Shown: piece after piece, positions 8,706-19,501 of the stretch | Position numbering within the stretch: position 1 is the stretch's first letter | Layout: every line of letters begins with the position of its first letter | From: Synechococcus sp. AG-679-B05 | Lineage (GTDB): Bacteria; Cyanobacteriota; Cyanobacteriia; PCC-6307; Cyanobiaceae | DNA length: 37,823 nucleotides | Direction: 5' to 3' | NCBI GenBank assembly: GCA_003210795.1 | Contig: QCUJ01000015.1 | Location: forward strand, 1-37,823 | The notes under the pieces: generated by a model | Database searches by the model: none | Told to the model about the DNA's origin: nothing | What the model saw: the letters and a program-made list of their open reading frames with translations, nothing else | Made by a program: the position numbers and the translations under genes

Positions 8706-8843
8706 TCATTGCTCGCTCACCACGGATCCTGAAACAGGGTTTTTTAGACCAAGTTCGGCAAACAACTCTTCAAAGCAGTCTCTGCGCTCGCCTGTCTTTG
8801 CCGTACAGCGCGCTAGGACGTTATTGAGGGATTTGGCAGCCAT
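8706..8843 (-). CDS. Possible small protein, 45 aa
   Basis: A 45-residue frame starts at the ATG at 8843: MAAKSLNNVLARCTAKTGER, then a DCFEELFAELGL helix. The frame stays open 19 codons upstream (with CDRLLRQIDP before the ATG), so an upstream TTG start is possible. Residue use looks like a real soluble helical protein, with two cysteines. It sits downstream of the PsbN-like gene on the same strand with a gap of about 110 bases. There is no homology evidence; the call rests on composition and position. Confidence 0.4.
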   Translation of the reverse strand: MAAKSLNNVLARCTAKTGERRDCFEELFAELGLKNPVSGSVVSEQ

Positions 8844-8953
8844 TGGATCGATCTGCCTCAGCAAACGATCACAGGAAACAGAAGAATTGGCTTTGAATCA
8901 TTCGCGTTGTGGAGCCTCACGTCGGGTCAGGCGGGGCCAGATTCGCCTACGAG

Positions 8954-9202
8954 TTAGAGATGAACGGTGTCGCGACTTGAGTGAGCGTGTCCTCCCCTGT
9001 GGGCGACAGCTCCGCCATTTCCTTTATGAGAATGCGCAATACCAAGCTTGTGCAGCTTGGCGTGCTCTTCAATCTGATCCGTTAGATCCTCAGCACCAGC
9101 ACCAAATGCGGTGTAAATCCCATAAACAAGGGATCCAAGTACCAATGCTGCCAACGAACCGATAATTAAATATGCAGAAAGGTTTTGGTTTGCAAGCTCC
9201 AT
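8954..9202 (-). CDS. PsbN-like membrane protein with His-rich C-terminal extension
   Basis: The start chosen is the ATG at 9202 (82 residues); an in-frame ATG at 9223 adds seven. One membrane helix (about residues 10-30) runs into GIYTAFGAGAEDLTDQIEEH. This lines up with the PsbN signature, in which YTAFG is followed by L at +11, D at +13 and H at +18 counting from Y. The usual Pro-Pro-Ser after YTAFG and the terminal HED are replaced. PsbN is about 45 residues and acts in photosystem II reaction-centre assembly or repair. This protein continues with a Gly/His-rich tail (AHSHKGNGG, HRGGHAHSS). PsbN is normally beside psbH, which is absent here, so I read this as a divergent paralogue of unknown role. 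Confidence 0.6.
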   Translation of the reverse strand: MELANQNLSAYLIIGSLAALVLGSLVYGIYTAFGAGAEDLTDQIEEHAKLHKLGIAHSHKGNGGAVAHRGGHAHSSRDTVHL

Positions 9203-9223
9203 AGATCTCTTGAACTGCTGCAT

Positions 9224-9617
9224 TTATCTTGGCCGCTCGAAAAGTTCTTGTTGTGACGATTGCTTCGCGAAGCCTTCACTATTGGCATGAATGCAGGCCT
9301 TAAAAATTAACGCTCACTCGCCCATTCTTTGTATGAATCGAAGGTGAATGCAACCACCGGTAAGACAGCATGATGCATGTCAGCGTGAGAAAATGTAAAA
9401 CCATGACAAGAGCATCAATAGCTGTGATGCGTCAGCAACAAATTTACTTTGAAGAACAATATTCAACACGTTTGGCGCGAGTGGCCTGGTCTAAAAGAAT
9501 TATTTAAGAATTTTCGGCCAAGTCTTTTTGAAGCCTCCCTTGAAAGGGGAAAGGTTCTCTCAAGGCTTGTTCTGGATCTGAGCTCTGGGGTGTGCGTTCC
9601 CCAAACTCCAGATCATC
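9224..9617. other. Intergenic stretch with one doubtful micro-ORF
   Basis: About 390 bases lie between the PsbN-like gene and bioB with no convincing gene. A 12-base perfect palindrome (GCTTCGCGAAGC) sits at about 9262-9273. A plus-strand frame at 9403-9507 could code for 34 residues (MTRASIAVMRQQQIYFEEQ, then a basic tail), but nothing supports translation. Imperfect hairpins near 9536-9560 and 9585-9620 may help end bioB transcription from the minus strand; neither has a strong T-run. Confidence 0.4.
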
Positions 9618-10628
9618 TCAGGACGCCAGGGGGTATTCGGTGGAGCAGCTCGAAATCGGAGTCGGCTCTTCCTGCCAGTTGGCTTGCACCCCTGCATCGG
9701 CCAGCAACTGCCGATCGGCCTCCACGTCGGGGTTGCCGGTTGTGAGCAGCACATCGCCATAAAAAATCGAATCGGCCCCCGCCTGCAAGCAAAGGATCTG
9801 CGCCTCACGGTTCATCGATTCCCGACCAGCACTCAATCGCACGCGTGAATACGGCATGAGAATGCGGGCTGTGGCCACCATGCGCACCAGCTCCAGCGGC
9901 TCAAACGGTGCCTGGCCCTCCAGCGGGGTGCCCTCCACCGCCACCAATCCGTTCACAGGAACGCTCTCCGGGTGCGGGTCCATCGTGGCCAGCACCTGCA
10001 GCATCGACGCCCTGTCCCGCAGGGTTTCGCCCATGCCGATGATGCCGCCGCAGCAGAGGGTCACCCCTGCTCTGCGCACCCGTTCAAGGGTTTCCAGGCG
10101 CTCCTGGTAAGACCGAGTCGTGATGATCCGGTCGTAGTGCTCCGGGCTGGTGTCGAGGTTGTGGTTGTAAGCGGTGAGCCCTGCCTCCGCCAGTCGTTCG
10201 GCCTGCTGATCGGTGAGCATGCCGGCGGTGACGCAGGCTTCCATTCCCATGCCGCGAACCCCGCGCACCATCTCGAGCATTGCCTCGAAGGGCGCGCCAT
10301 CGCGAATCTCCCGCCAGGCCCAGCCCATGCAGAACCGGTCGGCACCGGCTTCCTTGGCAGCGCGAGCCCGCTGCAGCACGGGTGCAACCTGCATCTGGGC
10401 TTCGAAGGCCGAGACGTCACTGCTGTTGTAGATGGACTGGGAGCAGTAGGCGCAGTCCTCCTCGCAGCCGCCGGTCTTGACGCTCAGCAGGGATGCCAAC
10501 TGGACCCGATAGCCCGGATTGGCTTCCCGGTGGATGCTCTGCGCTTGCCACAGCAGCTCTATCAGCGGGAGTTCAAGGAGGGCCTGAATCTCTTCCGTGC
10601 TCCAGTCGTGGCGGGTGCTCAGGCTCAT
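9618..10628 (-). CDS. bioB: Biotin synthase
   Basis: BioB is the radical SAM enzyme that inserts sulfur into dethiobiotin in the last step of biotin synthesis. The 336-residue product has the CxxxCxxC motif (C55, C59, C62 in [13 protein letters not shown]), the AYNHNLDTS substrate region and the RLSAGRE segment near the C-terminus. Length is normal for the family. The start codon overlaps the uppS stop (ATGA), so it is the last gene of the lysA-cdaA-uppS-bioB series. No other biotin genes are in the window. Confidence 0.95.
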   Translation of the reverse strand: MSLSTRHDWSTEEIQALLELPLIELLWQAQSIHREANPGYRVQLASLLSVKTGGCEEDCAYCSQSIYNSSDVSAFEAQMQVAPVLQRARAAKEAGADRFCMGWAWREIRDGAPFEAMLEMVRGVRGMGMEACVTAGMLTDQQAERLAEAGLTAYNHNLDTSPEHYDRIITTRSYQERLETLERVRRAGVTLCCGGIIGMGETLRDRASMLQVLATMDPHPESVPVNGLVAVEGTPLEGQAPFEPLELVRMVATARILMPYSRVRLSAGRESMNREAQILCLQAGADSIFYGDVLLTTGNPDVEADRQLLADAGVQANWQEEPTPISSCSTEYPLAS

Positions 10629-11407
10629 GATTGGCGGGTGTCAAGGCCGCCGAAACGGCGTTGGCGACTCTGAAAATCCATCAGGGCTTGTTTCAGGGTG
10701 ATTGCGTTGAAATCGGGCCAATACACCTCGGTGACATGGATTTCGGCATAGGCCAGTTGCCACAGCAGAAAGTTGCTGATCCGTTGTTCCCCACTGGTGC
10801 GAATCAGCAGATCAGGATCCTGCTCGCCGGTGGTGAAGAGTTCGGCCGCAAGGCTGTTTTCGTCAATCTCCTCGGGCACGATCAACCCTTCTGCCGCCTG
10901 TCTGGCCAGCCGTTGGGCTGCTCGAACCAGTTCCCGTCGTCCTCCGTAATTGGTGCAGACGTTGAAATGAATTCCGGTGTTGCCTGCCGTGCGCTCCGTT
11001 GAGTCCTGGATGCGCTGCTGCAATACCTCAGGCAGGGCCTCGAGTTCGCCGAGAAAGCGGATGCGCACCTGCTCCCGCTCAAGGGAGTGGAGTTCCTTCT
11101 GCAGAACCTGCTCAAACAGGGTCATCAGGAAGTTCACCTCCTGGCCAGGGCGCGACCAGTTTTCCGTGGAGAAGGCATAGGCGGTGAGAGCTGAAATACC
11201 CCAGTCGCTGCAGAGCCGCAGGGTGGTTTTCAGTGCTTCCACCCCGGCCTGATGCCCCATCACCCGTGGTAGTCCTTTGGCGGCCGCCCAGCGTCCGTTG
11301 CCGTCCATGATCACGGCCACGTGTTTCGGCAGTCGAGAGGTGTCCAGTTCCGGCGGGCAGACGGAACGCGCGATCGATTCTGTGCTGGTGGCCGGAGGTC
11401 GGCTCAA
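10625..11407 (-). CDS. uppS: Isoprenyl (undecaprenyl) diphosphate synthase
   Basis: This is a cis-prenyltransferase of 260 residues that builds the C55 carrier lipid for peptidoglycan and other envelope polymers. The catalytic aspartate D35 lies in [11 protein letters not shown]. Further motifs include the [11 protein letters not shown] segment and the C-terminal [20 protein letters not shown]. The start overlaps the cdaA stop by four bases, and the stop overlaps the bioB start by four bases. Envelope-related genes nearby (cdaA, lysA) fit a shared cell-wall theme. Confidence 0.95.
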   Translation of the reverse strand: MSRPPATSTESIARSVCPPELDTSRLPKHVAVIMDGNGRWAAAKGLPRVMGHQAGVEALKTTLRLCSDWGISALTAYAFSTENWSRPGQEVNFLMTLFEQVLQKELHSLEREQVRIRFLGELEALPEVLQQRIQDSTERTAGNTGIHFNVCTNYGGRRELVRAAQRLARQAAEGLIVPEEIDENSLAAELFTTGEQDPDLLIRTSGEQRISNFLLWQLAYAEIHVTEVYWPDFNAITLKQALMDFQSRQRRFGGLDTRQS

Positions 11408-12234
11408 GACAGCGATTCCGTGGATGAGCTAACCACCGTACGTCGCGCTGGGGCCAGCGATTCCGCACTGTTGACCAGCTCTCGCAACAGCTCTTCCAAG
11501 CGTGAACTGGTGATGGGGCGCTCAAGTTTGCCTTGATTGGCCAGAGACAGCGTTCCCGTTTCTTCCGACACCACAATGCAGATGCAGCGGTCGAAGCGTT
11601 CGGTGATGCCCAGGGCCGCGAGGTGACGTGTGCCATAGCGGCTGACGCTGTCGCGGGAGAGCGGCAGGATCACACCGGCTGATTCAATCCGATTTCCCCT
11701 TACCAACACGGCACCGTCGTGAAGCGGGGTGTCTGCAGCGAAAAGATTGATCATCAATTCGCGGCTGAGCAAGGCATCCACGGTGACTCCGGGATTGAGA
11801 AAATCCTCCGGCCGCAGATCACTGCCGAGGTCCAGCACGATCAGTGCACCGCGCCGCTGTTGAGACAAGCGGCCCGCGGCTTCGGTGATATGAGTAACCG
11901 TGCCCGAGCCTGATCGAAATTCCCGTTGCGTGTTGCCCAGCAACACCGCCAGGCGTCCCGTGCCAAGCAGCTCCATTAATCGCCGCAGTTCCCCCTGCCA
12001 GAGGATGGCCAGGGACAGGGAGCAGGCCAGCACAAGGGCATCAACCAGCTTTGTGGTTAACGGAAGGTTGGCGTAGCGCTGTACAAACCAGGCCAGGGCT
12101 ACCAGAAAGAGGTAGCCCCTCAGCAGCCAGAGGGTCCGGGCTTCGTTGACCCGGGAGAAGAGCAGAAAGCCGATGGAGGAGGCGAATAAGACGTCGAGCA
12201 AAAGGCGCGGATTAACCACAGCCAGCGGATTCAC
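11404..12234 (-). CDS. cdaA: Diadenylate cyclase, CdaA type (DAC domain)
   Basis: CdaA makes c-di-AMP from two ATP at the inner face of the membrane. The 276-residue product has three N-terminal hydrophobic helices (within residues 10-80), then a DAC domain with the catalytic DGA motif at 173-175 (LHDGAVLV) and a VVSEETG segment at 221-227. The second signature, usually R-H-R, reads R-H-L here (residues 203-205 in GTRHLAALG). This may be a lineage variant or may affect ATP binding. c-di-AMP controls potassium and osmotic balance in many bacteria and day-night metabolism in cyanobacteria. The gene lies 22 bases after lysA and overlaps uppS, so it is likely co-transcribed. Confidence 0.9.
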   Translation of the reverse strand: MNPLAVVNPRLLLDVLFASSIGFLLFSRVNEARTLWLLRGYLFLVALAWFVQRYANLPLTTKLVDALVLACSLSLAILWQGELRRLMELLGTGRLAVLLGNTQREFRSGSGTVTHITEAAGRLSQQRRGALIVLDLGSDLRPEDFLNPGVTVDALLSRELMINLFAADTPLHDGAVLVRGNRIESAGVILPLSRDSVSRYGTRHLAALGITERFDRCICIVVSEETGTLSLANQGKLERPITSSRLEELLRELVNSAESLAPARRTVVSSSTESLS

Positions 12235-12256
12235 TCAGCTCTCATCGGAGATAGGA

Positions 12257-13636
12257 TTAACGTACCGCGTGAAAGCGTTCCGGCAGCACGTCGTAGCGCA
12301 GCATGTCATCCGGCTGTTCCCGCTTCTGAACCAGCTCTGAGCTGCCGTCTTTCACCACCACGGCTGCAGGCCGTGGGATGCGGTTGTAGTTGGAGCTCAT
12401 CGAGGCGTTGTAGGCCCCCGTCGCAAACACGGTGACCACATCGCCAGTGCGGGTGGTGGGTAGCGGCAGGTCCTTCAGGAGGACGTCGCCGGATTCACAG
12501 TGCTTGCCAACGAGGTTCACCGTTTCATCAGCTGCCGCCAGAGGGCGATCGGCCAGGCAGCAGGTGTATAGCGATTGGTAGGTGATCGGTCGGGGGTTGT
12601 CGCTCATGCCGCCGTCGATGGCCACATAGGTGCGAATGCCGGGAATGGTTTTACGCGATCCAACGGAGTAGAGCGTTACCCCTGCGGTGGCCACCAACGA
12701 GCGACCGGGCTCGCACATCAGTCGTGGCAGCTCGAGCCCCCTATCCCGACAGGCTTTGGTGACGGCCTCGGCCACCACCTGCACCCAGCGATCAATGCTC
12801 GGTGGGTCATCCGATTCGGTGTAACGGATGCCGAGCCCTCCACCCACATTGAGGTCTTCAACGGGGTGGCCAAGATCTCTCGCCAGCTTCAGGGCGTCAG
12901 CCATGACAGCTGCCAGGTCTCTGTGGGGTTCCAGTTCAAAGATCTGGGAGCCGATATGAGCATGCAAACCGGTGAGCTTTGCCCAGGGCTGACCGATCAG
13001 TGACTTCAGCACCGGCTCAAGCTGGTCTGGATCGAATCCGAACTTGCTGTCGAGATGGCCGGTGCGGATGTACTCGTGGGTGTGGCACTCGATGCCGGGG
13101 GTGAAGCGCAGCATCAGGCGGGCTGGTTCCGCGTCAGCCGGTATCAGTGCTTTCAACCGATCCAGATCGTGCTGGTTGTCGACCACCACGGTGACGTTGT
13201 TGTCGTAAGCGAGAAGAAGTTCTTCGTCGTTTTTGTTGTTGCCATGCAGCACCATTCGCTCACCGGGCATGCCGCCCTGCAGTGCAGTGAGTAGTTCGCC
13301 TGCGGAAACCGCATCAAGACCGAGTCCCTCCGCAGCCGCAATGCTGCTCATCAAAAGTGAGCTGTTGGCTTTCGAGGCGTAAACCGGCAGAGACGTCCCC
13401 GGGTAATGCTGTTGGAGTGCATCCCTGTAAGCCAGGCAGGTTGCCCGAACTGTGTCCTCATCCAGCACATAAAGGGGTGTCCCGTAGCGCTGGGCCAGTT
13501 CGCTCAGAAGGCATCCACCGATGACCAGGCGATCCTCTCCATCCAGGGCTGTGGTGATCGGAGCAAGATTTCGGTTCGGACTGCTTGTGTCCCGCTCGGC
13601 CTCGAAGGGCTTCAGGCTGGCGATGGTCTGAGTCAC
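12257..13636 (-). CDS. lysA: Diaminopimelate decarboxylase
   Basis: LysA is a PLP enzyme that converts meso-diaminopimelate to lysine. The 459-residue product has the PLP lysine K89 (PVYASKANSS), the HAHIGSQIF motif, the glycine-rich phosphate loop (GGGLGIRY), EPGRSLVATAG and the CESGDVL active-site cysteine segment. The N-terminal 35 residues are an extension before the conserved barrel. It is the first gene of the minus-strand series and is divergent from the rimI-like gene, with 56 bases between the starts. A promoter for the operon should lie in that gap. Confidence 0.94.
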   Translation of the reverse strand: MTQTIASLKPFEAERDTSSPNRNLAPITTALDGEDRLVIGGCLLSELAQRYGTPLYVLDEDTVRATCLAYRDALQQHYPGTSLPVYASKANSSLLMSSIAAAEGLGLDAVSAGELLTALQGGMPGERMVLHGNNKNDEELLLAYDNNVTVVVDNQHDLDRLKALIPADAEPARLMLRFTPGIECHTHEYIRTGHLDSKFGFDPDQLEPVLKSLIGQPWAKLTGLHAHIGSQIFELEPHRDLAAVMADALKLARDLGHPVEDLNVGGGLGIRYTESDDPPSIDRWVQVVAEAVTKACRDRGLELPRLMCEPGRSLVATAGVTLYSVGSRKTIPGIRTYVAIDGGMSDNPRPITYQSLYTCCLADRPLAAADETVNLVGKHCESGDVLLKDLPLPTTRTGDVVTVFATGAYNASMSSNYNRIPRPAAVVVKDGSSELVQKREQPDDMLRYDVLPERFHAVR

Positions 13637-13692
13637 AAGATGCCGGCGAACACCAGCAATTTAAGGATGAATCTCCCGTTGCCTGCTTGGTG

Positions 13693-14142
13693 ATGACTGC
13701 AATCCAGCTGGATTCCAAGTGGCTGGAGGCCTGTCTGGCATTGGACGAGACGGCGTTGGGGGGATTCTGGAGTTCGGCTCAGTGGCGGAGGGAGCTGGAG
13801 GATGACCGCCGAATCTGTTTGGGCCTCGTGCGCAATCAGTCGCTGATCGGTGTTGCCTGCGGCTGGTTGGTGGTCGATGAACTGCATATAACCGTGCTGG
13901 CTGTCGATCCTTTGCACCACGGGCTGGGACATGGCCTGACGCTTCTCCGCAGCCTGTTGCAACGGGCACGTCAGGACGGCGCCGTCCACGCCACTCTCGA
14001 GGTCGCCAGCGATAACAAAGCCGCAATCAACCTCTATGCCCGTTGTGGATTCCGTTCCGCCGGCCGCCGTGAGGGCTATTACCGCGACGGTCGCGACGCT
14101 CTGATCCAGTGGCGTCGGCTCGATGACAGCAGCGCGGGATAA
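13693..14142 (+). CDS. rimI: RimI-like GNAT N-acetyltransferase
   Basis: The 149-residue protein has the GNAT core: LHITVLAVDPLHHGLGHGLTL supplies the beta4 strand and acetyl-CoA pyrophosphate loop, then LEVASDNKAAINLYARCGF and RREGYYRDGRDAL close the fold. The last two segments are typical of RimI, which acetylates the N-terminus of ribosomal protein S18, although related enzymes have other protein targets. The ATG at 13693 is chosen; the longer frame from 13585 would run into the divergent lysA gene. The exact substrate is inferred from family resemblance only. Confidence 0.85.
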   Translation: MTAIQLDSKWLEACLALDETALGGFWSSAQWRRELEDDRRICLGLVRNQSLIGVACGWLVVDELHITVLAVDPLHHGLGHGLTLLRSLLQRARQDGAVHATLEVASDNKAAINLYARCGFRSAGRREGYYRDGRDALIQWRRLDDSSAG

Positions 14143-14177
14143 ATATCCGAAACTGTTGTTCGGTTTACCGTCCAAGG

Positions 14178-14203
14178 AAAATAAAAAGGCACAAATCTTG
14201 TGC
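14178..14203 (-). terminator. Terminator-like hairpin on the minus strand upstream of clpC
   Basis: A perfect 6-bp stem with a 3-base loop (GCACAA-GAT-TTGTGC read on minus) is followed by CTTTTTATTTT. It has the shape of a Rho-independent terminator on the minus strand, yet no minus-strand gene ends here. It may end an antisense or short transcript from the clpC leader, or be chance. Confidence 0.35.
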
Positions 14204-14327
14204 GATTGGTTGATATTTTTAGCGATGTCGAGCCCAGTCAGGGACTGGAAAGTGACCGAACTGACCGAACGCTCGCACCAGTGGCTCAACCCTGATAGCT
14301 TGGTAACATCTACACATCGGTCCAGCG

Positions 14328-16900
<2,573 letters not shown>

Positions 16901-16901
<1 letters not shown>

Positions 16902-18001
16902 TGGTTCAGACGTTTTCCTCCCATGCCATCGCTCCAGCTGCGGTGCTCAGGGGGGAGGGTGCCTGGGCTGAGGCTTTTCCAAAGATCCGGGCCCTCTGTT
17001 CCAAACCTTTGGTTCTTGGGCGCAGCAGCTCCACCTCTGGGTTGCGCCGTCAGTTATTCGCTGATTTAGCCGGCACCGGTCTGACCCCAACAACTGCTCA
17101 ACTTCGATTTGATTGCTGTGAGCAGGATCTGGCGCGGCTCAACCTTGAATCCAACGGCTGCGATGCCGTAATCGCAGCGGGCGGCGGCAAGGTTCTTGAT
17201 GCAGGGAAGCTGCTCGCACACCGACTTTCACTCCCCTGCATCACGGTTCCGCTGAGTGCCGCAACCTGTGCGGGCTGGACTGCGTTGTCCAACATCTATT
17301 CACCGGAGGGGGCCTTCGAGGGTGATGTCTCCCTGAGTCGTTGCCCTGATCTTCTGGTGTTTGATCACGGCCTGGTGCGTCAGGCCCCTCCCCGCACCCT
17401 GGCGAGTGGAGTGGCTGATGCCTTGGCCAAGTGGTACGAGGCATCGGTCAGCAGCGCTGACAGCAGCGATGGTTTGGTGCAGCAAGCCGTTCAGATGGCG
17501 CGGGTGCTGCGTGATCAGCTTTTGATTGACAGCCCCATGGCTATGGAGGACATCAACAGCGCTGCCTGGGTGCGAACCGCTGAAGCCTGCGCCCTCACGG
17601 CTGGTGTGATGGGTGGTCTGGGTGGTGCCCGTTGTCGCACCGTGGCAGCCCATGCCGTTCACAATGGCCTCACCCAGCTTCCGGCCTGCCACTACGCAAT
17701 GCACGGCGAAAAGGTTGGTTTTGGGATCCTGGTCCAGTTGCGCCTTGAGGAGCGAATGGGTGGCAATCGTCTGGCCGCTCAGGCCCATCGACAGCTGTTG
17801 CCACTGCTGCGTCAGCTGGGTTTACCGGTCTGTCTGGATGACCTTGGCCTCTCCCAGGCCAGTCTCAGCGATCTTCAGCAGGTCTGCTCCTTTGCCTGTC
17901 GGGAAGGATCCGATCTGCACCATCTGCCCTTTGCTGTCTCCCCCGGGGCACTGCTTGAAGCCCTGGTGGGTGCTGCGGAACCGAGCCCTATTCACTCTTG
18001 A
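16901..18001 (+). CDS. Glycerol dehydrogenase-like iron/zinc alcohol dehydrogenase
   Basis: This 366-residue protein belongs to the GldA-like group of metal-dependent NAD(P) alcohol dehydrogenases. The nucleotide loop is AAGGGKVLDAGK (92-103). Likely metal ligands fit GldA: D173 (SGVADALAKWYE), H254 (AAHAVHNGL) and H268 (AMHGEKVGFG). Characterised relatives oxidise glycerol to dihydroxyacetone; sn-glycerol-1-phosphate dehydrogenases are more distant relatives. The real substrate in a marine cyanobacterium is not known. The ATG shares one base with the clpC stop and its own stop overlaps the next gene, so it belongs to the clpC unit. Confidence 0.8.
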
Positions 18002-18861
18002 AGACACTGTTCGATCAACTCCGCCCCGGTCTGCTGGATCCGCAGGCCCGAGATCTGGCGGACAAGGTGCAGTGGTGGGATCTCCCGACTCTGGAGGTGG
18101 AGGATCCTTTTCCAGTTGCGGTTTTGGGAGACGGACCTCCCCTGTTGCTGTTGCATGGATTCGACAGCAGTTTTCTGGAATTCCGTCGCCTTGCACCTCT
18201 GCTGGCCGGTTCCTATCAACTGTTCATTCCTGACCTGTTCGGTTTCGGCTTTTCGCCGCGGCCACGTCAGGCCCGTTACGGCCCTGACGCCGTGATGAAC
18301 CATCTCGACCAACTGCTTGAGCAGCTTCCTTCCTCCCAATCGGTTGGGGTGATCGGGGCCTCCATGGGTGGGTCGGTGGCCGTTGAACTCGCTCGACGTC
18401 AGCCTGATCGGGTGCGTGATCTGTTGTTGCTCGCACCAGCTGGCCTGACCGGTCAGCCGATGCCCGTGCCACCTCTGCTCGATCGCTTTGGGGCCTGGTT
18501 TCTCGGCCGCCCCGGTGTGCGCCGAGGGCTCTGCAGGCAGGCCTTTGCCGATCCCGACTCCGATGTGGGTGCGCCGGAGGAACAGATCGCTTCCTTGCAT
18601 CTGCAATGCCCAGGCTGGGCCGAAGCCCTGGCAGCTTTCGCCCGCAGCGGTGGCTTCTCCGGCTGTGGATTGCCGCTGCCTTCGCAACCCTTGCATGTGA
18701 TCTGGGGCGCTCAGGACCGCATCCTTCGGCCCCGTTTGAAGCAGGCGGCTGAAGCGCTGCTGCCAACTCCAGCTGAAACAATCGAACCCTGCGGACATCT
18801 TCCACATATCGATCAGGCTGAGCATATGGCGGCACGTTGTTTGGATCTGCTGCGGCGATGA
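17998..18861 (+). CDS. Alpha/beta hydrolase
   Basis: This is an alpha/beta hydrolase of 287 residues that starts at a TTG (17998) embedded in the previous stop as TTGA. No other start is near, so translational coupling is likely. The oxyanion loop is LLLHGFDSS. The nucleophile S122 lies in GASMGGS, the acid is in GAQDRIL (about 239) and the histidine in CGHLPHID (about 266). The catalytic set is complete. Similar enzymes in photosynthetic organisms include chlorophyll-related hydrolases and dehalogenase-like proteins, but nothing fixes the substrate. Confidence 0.82.
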   Translation: MKTLFDQLRPGLLDPQARDLADKVQWWDLPTLEVEDPFPVAVLGDGPPLLLLHGFDSSFLEFRRLAPLLAGSYQLFIPDLFGFGFSPRPRQARYGPDAVMNHLDQLLEQLPSSQSVGVIGASMGGSVAVELARRQPDRVRDLLLLAPAGLTGQPMPVPPLLDRFGAWFLGRPGVRRGLCRQAFADPDSDVGAPEEQIASLHLQCPGWAEALAAFARSGGFSGCGLPLPSQPLHVIWGAQDRILRPRLKQAAEALLPTPAETIEPCGHLPHIDQAEHMAARCLDLLRR

Positions 18862-19478
18862 GTGATCCGCTGCTCCGATTGATCTCGTCCGGTCTGCGTC
18901 TCTGGATAGCGAGTCGCTGCGACCAGGTTGGAGAGCTCGACCTCACCCTGCGGGGTTCGAGCCTTTCTTTGCTTCAGGGCCGCCTTGAGGGCTTGGATCT
19001 CAAGGCTCGTCAGGTGCGTTTTGACGGATTGCCGTTGCAGTTCGCCGAGATCAGCAGTGGACCGATCCAATTGGATCTGAGCCTGTTGAAGCCGGGGCGG
19101 ATGTTGGCGTTGCGGGATCCCTTCCAGGTGAACGGCACGGTGACGCTGCCGGGTGCTGAGCTCAATGCCTCACTGGGTTCCGAGCGTTGGCGCGATCTGG
19201 CGGATTGGATGGCTGAGCAGCTGCTGGGGGTGACGCCCCTCAGGGCACTGCGGATCGACAACACCGTTATGGAGCTCCGCTCGCAGGTTTCAGCGCAAAC
19301 GGATCCGATTCGTCGACGTTTTCGGCTTCAGGCCGAAGCCGGAACGGTTCGGTTCTGTCCCTTTGACGATGACGCTCCTTCCACGCGACTGCCGATGGAT
19401 CCATCGATTCGGATCACCGATGTCAGCCTCTCGGCTGGACAGGTCACCCTGACCGGTGTCGCGGATGTGAAACCCTGA
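18858..19478 (+). CDS. DUF2993 (LmeA-like) protein
   Basis: The 206-residue protein starts at the ATG at 18858, overlapping the hydrolase stop as ATGA. The region GSSLSLLQGRLEGLDLKARQ followed by VRFDGLPLQFAEISSGPIQLDL matches the DUF2993 pattern, a lipid-binding tubular fold found in mycobacterial LmeA and many cyanobacteria. There is no signal peptide, so it may be cytosolic or membrane-peripheral. It is the last gene of the clpC unit and ends 23 bases before convergent cdsA. Role unknown. Confidence 0.8.
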   Translation: MSDPLLRLISSGLRLWIASRCDQVGELDLTLRGSSLSLLQGRLEGLDLKARQVRFDGLPLQFAEISSGPIQLDLSLLKPGRMLALRDPFQVNGTVTLPGAELNASLGSERWRDLADWMAEQLLGVTPLRALRIDNTVMELRSQVSAQTDPIRRRFRLQAEAGTVRFCPFDDDAPSTRLPMDPSIRITDVSLSAGQVTLTGVADVKP

Positions 19479-19501
19479 CAACAGCCCAGGGCATCAATGT
19501 C

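Noticed and set aside
8647-9165. 172-codon plus-strand frame
   Set aside because: It is antisense to the PsbN-like gene and the 45-aa frame, is very Arg/Cys/Gln-rich and has no recognisable domain.
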